This document shows, piece after piece, positions 58,734 through 64,000 of a DNA stretch of 64,000 nt. The translations under genes were made by a program, and so were the position numbers. The notes below the pieces were generated by a model that was given only the letters and a program-made list of their open reading frames with translations, was not told where the DNA came from and did not search any database. The stretch comes from JAYFQF01 sp034927285. GTDB taxonomy: Bacteria; Bacillota; Peptococcia; DRI-13; UBA5745. Location: positions 1-64,000 of the forward strand of contig JAYFQF010000004.1 of the NCBI GenBank assembly GCA_034927285.1, read 5' to 3'. Numbering within the stretch: position 1 is the stretch's first letter; every line of letters begins with the position of its first letter.

Positions 58734-59120
58734 CTGCCGTTCAATGGTTTTTGTGGAAAGATTTACAGTTTAGCTTCCCCGGAGCCCGGCCAAATATACA
58801 GAAATAGGGAACGGGGATCCTATATAAAAAGTCGAAATTATGATATAATAAGCGGAGCGAATTACAGCATAATTTACCTTGCGTGGCGGGCCTTACGATT
58901 AGTGGGAAGTAAAGAGCCGGCCGCGTTGGGAGCAGAATTCATGATATAATAGATTAAAAAGCCTTTGACTGGTCTGTTTTGCCGAAACAGGCAGACACTT
59001 CGGACAGCGCCGGCATCTTTCGTGCCTGCCGGATTCGCTCTGCCTCCAAAACCGTGTCCGGAACCTGCGGGAATCCGGCCAGCGATGAGCATAGATTGTG
59101 AAAATTGAGGAGGAAATATA
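58734..59120. other. Divergent region with leader repeat before the aminotransferase gene
   Basis: This 387-bp gap holds the leftward DUF421 start region, the leader repeat copy 3 (58841-58922), a second TGATATAAT box (58942-58950) and about 170 bp of further leader, GC-rich and without a clear gene. The aminotransferase ribosome site (gaggaggaaa) lies at its right end. Confidence 0.4.
58841..58922 (+). repeat. Leader repeat (copy 3) with extended -10
   Basis: The core 58841-58863 differs from the kdpD and proB copies at two positions only. The longer part matches 36322-36405, sharing GAATTAC, CATAATT and TGGCGGGCC blocks in the same order. Its extended -10 (TGATATAAT) is intact. Confidence 0.55.
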
Positions 59121-60380
59121 ATGACGATTCATTCTACCGCAGCCGGCCATGCCGCCGGAAAAGGCAGCGAGCCGGACTCGGTATTTGCCGTTGTGGCCCG
59201 GATCCGGGAAGCCAAAAAACAACCCGGCGCAGAAAAAATCATCGACGGCTCCATTGGAGCCATGAGAAATGAGGACGGCAGCTTCAGTATCCTGCCGGTA
59301 GTGGACGAGGTTTACCGGCAACTGCCTCCCGAGGATCTGATGGACTATGCCACCATCACCGGTTCCCCTGAGTTCATCAAAGCGGCCATCGGCTATACTT
59401 TTATGGGGAACCAGCCTGCCGGCACCTTTGCCGCGGCCGTGGGCACCCCCGGCGGCAGCGGCGCCGTGCGCTCCATGATCTATAACTATCTGGATAACGG
59501 CGAGGCGGTCCTGATTCCCGACTGGTTCTGGGCCCCCTATAAAACCATCGCTGAAGAAAACCAGCGCAAAACCGTAACTTATACCATGTTTGACGCTGAC
59601 CTGAAGTTTTCCGCCGGTGACCTGAAGGAAAAAGCGAAAAAATACCTGGACCTGCAAAAGCAGATCCTGGTGATCTTCAATACCCCCGGCCATAACCCCA
59701 CCGGTTACAGCCTTTCGAAAGAGGATTGGGGAGACCTGATTCCCTTTTTTAAGGGCCTGGCCGCCGCCAACCCGGAAAAACGGGTGGTCATCGGACTGGA
59801 TATGGCCTATGTGGATTACTGCGGCGACCCCGTGGAATCCCGGCGTTTCCTGGGTATGTTTACGGATCTGCCGGATAATCTCCAGGTGGTCATCGCCTTC
59901 AGCATGTCTAAATCCTTCTTTGTTTACGGGATGAGATGCGGCGCCATCGTGGGCTTCCATAAATCCGAAGAAGTGATGCGGGATTTCACCAATATCCATG
60001 CTTATTCCGCCAGGGGCACCTGGTCCAACGGCTCCCGGGGCGCTCAGCAGATGCTGGCGAAGATCTGCAATGACCCTGAGTTGACGGCCCGGGCCGGGGT
60101 CCAGCGGGGCAAGCTGGTAAAAGACTTGATCGAAAGAGCCGATATCTTTGTCAGGGAAGCCAAAAAGGAGTCTTTACGGATACTGCCTTACTACGGCGGT
60201 TTCTTCATTACCATTCCCGCCAAGGATCCTAAGGCTGTCTGCGCGAAGCTGGAAGAAGAAAAAATCTACCTGGTGCCCATGTCCAAAGGCGTGCGGCTGG
60301 CTGTCTGCGCCGTGCCCAAGGCGAAGATGCCGGGGCTGGCGGCCCGGATTAAAGCCGCTCAGGCCGTTATCGAGGGTTGA
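59121..60380 (+). CDS. Class I/II PLP-dependent aminotransferase (aromatic/aspartate type)
   Basis: 419 residues. Fold-type I aminotransferase: YATITGSPEFIKAAIGYTF, GTPGGSGAVRSMIYNYLDNGEAVLIPDWFWAPYKTI, FNTPGHNPTGYSLSKEDW, GLDMAYVDYCGD and the PLP lysine in FSMSKSFFVYGMRCG. The C-terminal Arg of KGVRLAVCAVP binds the substrate carboxylate. It is related to aspartate/aromatic aminotransferases, but the substrate cannot be fixed. Transcription is probably from the extended -10 elements in the leader repeat. A GC-rich hairpin (GGCCGGCC...GGCCGGCC, 60401-60424) follows. Confidence 0.87.
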   Translation: MTIHSTAAGHAAGKGSEPDSVFAVVARIREAKKQPGAEKIIDGSIGAMRNEDGSFSILPVVDEVYRQLPPEDLMDYATITGSPEFIKAAIGYTFMGNQPAGTFAAAVGTPGGSGAVRSMIYNYLDNGEAVLIPDWFWAPYKTIAEENQRKTVTYTMFDADLKFSAGDLKEKAKKYLDLQKQILVIFNTPGHNPTGYSLSKEDWGDLIPFFKGLAAANPEKRVVIGLDMAYVDYCGDPVESRRFLGMFTDLPDNLQVVIAFSMSKSFFVYGMRCGAIVGFHKSEEVMRDFTNIHAYSARGTWSNGSRGAQQMLAKICNDPELTARAGVQRGKLVKDLIERADIFVREAKKESLRILPYYGGFFITIPAKDPKAVCAKLEEEKIYLVPMSKGVRLAVCAVPKAKMPGLAARIKAAQAVIEG

Positions 60381-60459
60381 ATCCGGCAAAGCCATAATAA
60401 GAGGCCGGCCCCGGAGGGCCGGCCCGTCTCCAAATCCAGCATGAGGAGGGCAGCATTAA

Positions 60460-61155
60460 ATGGAAGAGAAACGGATACTGGTCGTGGACGACGACGAGAA
60501 TATCTGCCGATTATTAAAGATGTATCTGAGCAACGCGGGCTTTCAGGTCTTTGTGGCTTATGATGGAGCCAAGGCGTTGGAGTATGTGGAAAAAGAAAAA
60601 ATGGACCTGATTATCCTGGACGTGATGATGCCAGTTATGGACGGCTGGGATGTATGCCGGGCCGTCCGGAAAGTCAGCACGGTTCCCATTATTATGCTGA
60701 CCGCCAGGGATATGCTGGAGGATAAGCTCACCGGCTTTGAGGTCGGCGCCGACGACTATATGGTGAAGCCTTTTGAGACTAAGGAACTGGTGGCCCGGGT
60801 GAAGGCCCGGCTCAGGGAGAAGTCCGAGGAAGGGGAAAACCCGGCCGGAACTCAGCCTGTCCTTGCCGTCGGAAACCTGAAGGTGGACCTGGGCCGCTAT
60901 CAGGTAACGCTGGCCGGACAGGTAGTGGATCTGAAGCCTAAGGAGATCCAGCTGCTGCATTTCCTTTTGCAGAACCGCAATATGGTTTTCTCCCGGGAGC
61001 AGCTTTTGGAAAAGGTCTGGGGCTACACTTATTACGGCGATACCCGGACGGTGGATGTCCACGTGAAGCGATTGAGAGAAAAACTGGAACGGCCGGAGAA
61101 TACCTGGCAAATTAAAACTGTCTGGGGTGTCGGCTACAAGCTTGAAGGGGAATAA
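60460..61155 (+). CDS. OmpR-family response regulator
   Basis: 231 residues. The receiver has DDDENICRLLKMYLSNAGF, phospho-Asp in MDLIILDVMMPVMDGW and a conserved Lys in YMVKPFETKEL. The DNA-binding winged helix is LDLKPKEIQLLHFLLQNRNMVFSREQLLEKVWGYTYYGDTRTVDVHVKRLREKLE. ATG with gaggagggcagcatta. It is paired with the sensor kinase beginning 2 bp after its stop. Targets unknown; the two exported-protein genes downstream are candidates. Confidence 0.93.
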   Translation: MEEKRILVVDDDENICRLLKMYLSNAGFQVFVAYDGAKALEYVEKEKMDLIILDVMMPVMDGWDVCRAVRKVSTVPIIMLTARDMLEDKLTGFEVGADDYMVKPFETKELVARVKARLREKSEEGENPAGTQPVLAVGNLKVDLGRYQVTLAGQVVDLKPKEIQLLHFLLQNRNMVFSREQLLEKVWGYTYYGDTRTVDVHVKRLREKLERPENTWQIKTVWGVGYKLEGE

Positions 61156-61157
61156 GC

Positions 61158-62591
61158 GTGTTCAAGTCTTTATTTTCCAAGCTGATGGCCGGCTTCCTGA
61201 TTATTTTTATACTGACCCTGGCCGCATTTTCTGCGGTCATGTCTTTTATTTATCAGGGGTCTATGTTCAGGGAAAAGGAAAAAACCCTGGAGCTGGGAGC
61301 GGAGCAGGTTAATCAGCAGATCGTATTCCTATACCAGGGCGCCACTAACCGGGAAGGCCTGGACAGCGCCATTGACTCCATCGGCTATATGATGGATTCC
61401 CGGATCTATGCTTTGGAGATCGTCCAGGAGCAGCTTTTGGAGCGGCGGGAAGAAATAGGTGAAGCCGGGGAAGAGGGCGCTTTGCTGGAGGACCTGATCA
61501 GCATCATGGAAGGAAAAACCGTCTTCCGGCGGCAGAAATATTCGCCGGAGCTGGATTCTTATATGGTGTTTTACGGCAGGCCTCTGACGGTGGACGGCTT
61601 GATCAGCGGCGCCATTATCCAATATTCGCCGGTGGATCAGATCCGCAGCGGCCTCTACGCCGTGTACCGCCAGATCTGGACCATGGGTGTGGCTGTGGCG
61701 GCTTTAAGTATCGTCGTCATTTATATTTATGCCAAACGGATTTCCCGGCCCATCCAGGATATGGAGCGGGCGGCTTCTCAGTTGGCCGGGGGCGGCGCTG
61801 TGGAGGATATCCCGGTTACCGGCAATGATGAAATCAGTCATCTGGCCGAAGTATTCAACGATATGAAACGCAAGCTGGTTCAGATCGAAACGATGCGGCG
61901 GGACTTTATCGCGGGAATTTCCCATGAGCTGCGGACGCCCCTGACGTCGATCCTTGGTTTTGTCCAGGGAATCCAGGACGGCCTGGTGCCGGAAAAGGAG
62001 ATCCCCGGAGCCCTGGAGATCATTCAGGACGAAACCCGGCGGATGATCAGCCTCACCGGCGAGATTTTAGACCTGGTGAAGCTGGAAAACGGCAGCAGCG
62101 AAATGTTTCCGGAGCGTTTCCGGGTGTTTGAAGCCCTGACCTTTATTGTGGGCACCCTGAATGTACACGAAAAGAAGCCTGGCTTGTCGGTGGAGATGGT
62201 TTGTCCCGACGATTTGTATATCCGGGCCGACGCCGACCGCTTCCGGCAGATCATGCTGAACCTTTTGAGCAATGCCATCAAATATACCAATCCTCCCGGA
62301 ACGGTTTTGATCCAGGTAGAACGGGCCGGCGATAAAGTGCGCTTCGGTGTTATCGATACCGGAGTAGGCATCGACGAGGCCGAGCTGCCTTTGGTTTTTG
62401 AACGGTTTTACCGTACGGACAAATCACGCCACAGTTCCACCGGCGGCGCGGGCTTGGGCTTGAACCTGGCAAAGGCCATGGTGGAGCAGCACGGCGGCAA
62501 AATCTGGATTGAAAGCCAGCCGGGGGTGGGGACCAAGGTCTGGTTTACCATGCCGGCAGAAGCCGAGGGAGACCGTCCGGGCCAGGGGTAA
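61158..62591 (+). CDS. Membrane-bound sensor histidine kinase
   Basis: 477 residues, GTG start. First helix (LMAGFLIIFILTLAAFSAVMSFIYQ), an extracellular sensor region to about residue 170 with an Ala/Glu-rich loop (QEQLLERREEIGEAGEEGALLEDLISIMEGK), a second helix, HAMP (KRISRPIQDMERAASQLAGG), HisKA with AGISHELRTPLTSILGF, N box LLSNAIKYTNPPGT, G1 VIDTGVGIDEAELPLVFERFYRTDKS and G2 GGAGLGLNLAKAMVEQHGG. It phosphorylates the adjacent response regulator. Confidence 0.94.
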   Translation: MFKSLFSKLMAGFLIIFILTLAAFSAVMSFIYQGSMFREKEKTLELGAEQVNQQIVFLYQGATNREGLDSAIDSIGYMMDSRIYALEIVQEQLLERREEIGEAGEEGALLEDLISIMEGKTVFRRQKYSPELDSYMVFYGRPLTVDGLISGAIIQYSPVDQIRSGLYAVYRQIWTMGVAVAALSIVVIYIYAKRISRPIQDMERAASQLAGGGAVEDIPVTGNDEISHLAEVFNDMKRKLVQIETMRRDFIAGISHELRTPLTSILGFVQGIQDGLVPEKEIPGALEIIQDETRRMISLTGEILDLVKLENGSSEMFPERFRVFEALTFIVGTLNVHEKKPGLSVEMVCPDDLYIRADADRFRQIMLNLLSNAIKYTNPPGTVLIQVERAGDKVRFGVIDTGVGIDEAELPLVFERFYRTDKSRHSSTGGAGLGLNLAKAMVEQHGGKIWIESQPGVGTKVWFTMPAEAEGDRPGQG

Positions 62592-62737
62592 GACGGCGGC
62601 AGAAGTTGCCGGCTTTTGACCCCGGCCCCGCATGCTTTTGGCCGCTATTGTGCATTCTTCGGATATGCCTGGGGAAGTTTAAATTTTTTTTACAAAATAA
62701 CGACGATTTGTTTAAAATTTTGCCAGGGACTCTGGGC

Positions 62738-62743
62738 TATAAT
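62738..62743 (+). promoter_or_regulatory. Putative -10 box before the lipoprotein gene
   Basis: TATAAT lies 22 bp before the lipoprotein ATG, in an AT-rich stretch (62675-62745). No matching -35 hexamer at 16-18 bp is evident. Confidence 0.5.
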
Positions 62744-62765
62744 ATGAGCAGAAGGAGCAAAGGCT

Positions 62766-63146
62766 ATGGGTAAGAAAAAAAGCTTCAAATGGAAATTACC
62801 GGCAGCCTTTGTGTTAATGCTCCTGTTTTGCCTTGCTTTAAGCGCCTGTACGGAAAAAGAAGCGGAATCCTCGGGCGGTACGGGTCAGTTGATGGAGGAA
62901 AGCGGCGAAGGATTGTTTATCGACGGCGAAGGACCGATTCCCGCCACACTGATCGCCCGGTCCTATAATCATTTGTCCATTCAGGAGGATCAGCAGGTCC
63001 TCCAGGAGCTTACCCAGGAATTGGATAAGCTGGTAGAGACCGCCGGCCAAATGGATCAGGCGATTTCCGACGAAAGCATGAATACGGAAGGAATCGTTTC
63101 CGGTCAGGCCCCGGAGGACCAGACCGGAGAGCCTCCGACTGAATAA
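62766..63146 (+). CDS. Small lipoprotein, unknown function
   Basis: 126 residues: positively charged lead (MGKKKSFKWK), hydrophobic segment (LPAAFVLMLLFCLALSAC) with lipobox LSAC, and a soluble part rich in Glu, Gly and Ser. A short helical stretch follows (EDQQVLQELTQELDKLVETAGQMDQAI), then a low-complexity acidic tail. Anchored on the outer face of the membrane by Lgt. No family recognised. Ribosome site agaaggagc. It precedes another exported coiled-coil protein by 22 bp, probably the same operon. Confidence 0.8.
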   Translation: MGKKKSFKWKLPAAFVLMLLFCLALSACTEKEAESSGGTGQLMEESGEGLFIDGEGPIPATLIARSYNHLSIQEDQQVLQELTQELDKLVETAGQMDQAISDESMNTEGIVSGQAPEDQTGEPPTE

Positions 63147-63168
63147 ACCGGTAAGGGAGGTAACCCCA

Positions 63169-63762
63169 TTGCAAAAAGGTTTGATATTGGGCATCCTGAT
63201 TTTGGGCTTGATGCTCTTTATTGCGGCGCCGCTTTCGGCAGTCCCGGACCAGGAGGACGCCGCCGGCGCCCAAACGCCTGCCGGCGAGGAAAGTAAGACC
63301 TTGCTGGAGGAAAACGACAAGCTCACGGTGGAGGAGCTGTATAAAAAGGTTAAGGAGCAAAGGGATAAGCTTTTGGAAAGCCGTTTGGAAGTGGTCAAGC
63401 AGGCCAATGACGCCAAAAGCCGTATTGAGGATCTGATCGCCAAGGCTTCCGACGCCAAAAGCCAGGCCAAACTGGCGGATTCCCTGAAAAAGGATCTGGA
63501 GACCATTAAGGAAGCAAATAAGATTTTAAATACGATTCTCTCGGATATCGTTACCGCCACCTCCGAATCTTCCGACGATGAAAGCAAAGACCAGCCGAAG
63601 GTCGCGGGGTATAAAGCCGTGACCAGCGCCGGAAGCGACAAAGAGGCGCTGCCTTCCCGGGAATACCTGAATAAACTGGCGCTGCTGTATAAGGAGAAAA
63701 GCTTCCAGTTGGCCAAGGTGATCGAAAGCCTGGTAAATGTAGGGTCGGAAGCGATTGTCTGA
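63169..63762 (+). CDS. Exported coiled-coil protein, unknown function
   Basis: 197 residues, TTG start after gggaggtaacccca. A cleavable signal (LILGILILGLMLFIAAPLSAVPDQ, cleavage near SAVPDQ) is followed by a Glu/Lys-rich coiled coil (KLTVEELYKKVKEQRDKLLESRLEVVKQANDAKSRIEDLIAKASDAK...KKDLETIKEANKILNTILSDIV). The C-terminal part is YLNKLALLYKEKSFQLAKVIESLV. No recognised family. It may be a surface or extracellular partner of the preceding lipoprotein. Confidence 0.78.
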   Translation: MQKGLILGILILGLMLFIAAPLSAVPDQEDAAGAQTPAGEESKTLLEENDKLTVEELYKKVKEQRDKLLESRLEVVKQANDAKSRIEDLIAKASDAKSQAKLADSLKKDLETIKEANKILNTILSDIVTATSESSDDESKDQPKVAGYKAVTSAGSDKEALPSREYLNKLALLYKEKSFQLAKVIESLVNVGSEAIV

Positions 63763-63801
63763 AGATAAGCATTACGAATGCGAACCGGCTGACGAAGTAA
63801 G

Positions 63802-63845
63802 GCTGAAACGATAATCAATTTAAGCTGAAACGATAATCAATTTAA
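63802..63845 (+). repeat. Perfect 22-bp tandem duplication
   Basis: A 22-bp unit beginning GCTGAAACGATAATC is repeated exactly twice (63802-63823 and 63824-63845), with a further partial match (ATCAAAATGCTGAAAAT) just after. It is in AT-rich intergenic sequence after the coiled-coil gene. The window then ends in a possible terminator: AGAGAGACCGT near 63910 partly pairs with ACGGCCCCTCT before a T-run at 63993-64000. Confidence 0.8.
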
Positions 63846-64000
63846 ATCAAAATGCTGAAAATATTAGCCGTTGAAAGCGCGGTTAAAAAAACAAAAAAGG
63901 TAAAAAATAAGAGAGACCGTAACCGGAATTCCCTGCCAGGCGTTGAATTTTTATTTCAAGCTTCGCAAGGACCTTAGCCGAAACGGCCCCTCTTTTTTGT

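Overview
The window comes from a GC-rich (by eye mid-50s percent), endospore-forming, anaerobic Firmicute of the class Clostridia; family and genus cannot be fixed from the sequence alone. Support for this: a gerA-type germination operon, a cotJABC coat operon, a butyryl-CoA-dehydrogenase/Etf operon, [FeFe] hydrogenases, strong Shine-Dalgarno sites (AGGAGG, usually 5-9 nt from the start) and sigma-A type promoters. The window opens inside a serpin gene and ends after two small exported proteins. No rRNA, CRISPR array, prophage or intact insertion sequence was seen. One tRNA (Ala, GGC) is present.

Layout. 1-3.3 kb: partial serpin, CoA-disulfide reductase/rhodanese fusion and thioredoxin (thiol redox). 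3.4-7.6 kb: four-gene spore-germinant receptor operon with overlapping stops and starts. 8.1-16 kb: pcrA, ligA, a DUF1294 protein, trkA and trkH. 16.4-17 kb: a GntR/RCK_C regulator resembling the c-di-AMP receptor BusR. 17.3-23.2 kb: accessory genes (FAD/Rieske oxidoreductase, tocopherol-cyclase-like protein, flavodoxin-like protein, WYL regulator, zinc ribbon, DUF3788, membrane protein). 23.3-27.4 kb: radical SAM protein and the acyl-CoA dehydrogenase-etfBA operon. 27.7-33.4 kb: kdpE-kdpD divergent from ktrB-ktrA. 34.6-36.1 kb: cotJABC, with a long acidic, Cys-rich tail on CotJC. 36.5-41.8 kb: proB-proA-nadD-yqeK-rsfS-folD. 41.9-45.2 kb: TetR regulator, radical SAM/SPASM enzyme and flippase-like membrane protein. 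45.4-46.1 kb: cold-shock gene, small membrane protein and tRNA-Ala. 46.6-52.5 kb: methionine gamma-lyase-like enzyme, NhaC-family transporter, a LarA-like racemase split by an in-frame TAG, a two-subunit UxaA-type lyase and a truncated alanine racemase beside mobile-element scars. 52.5-57.1 kb: a group-B-type [FeFe] hydrogenase, [2Fe-2S] protein, PAS-bearing sensory-type hydrogenase and PP2C phosphatase. 57.6-63.8 kb: DUF4363/DUF421 pair, aminotransferase, two-component system and two exported proteins.

The main themes are these. (1) Potassium and c-di-AMP: TrkAH, KtrAB, KdpDE without KdpFABC, and the BusR-like regulator lie within 20 kb, and KdpD carries the published c-di-AMP motif. (2) A putative H2-sensing module couples a hydrogenase-like sensor to a PP2C phosphatase. 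(3) Three genes have an ATA codon exactly 6 nt after a Shine-Dalgarno-like sequence, where their starts are expected. (4) A 23-bp repeat carrying an extended -10 box precedes kdpD, proB and an aminotransferase gene. All functions are inferred from reading motifs; no database search was run.
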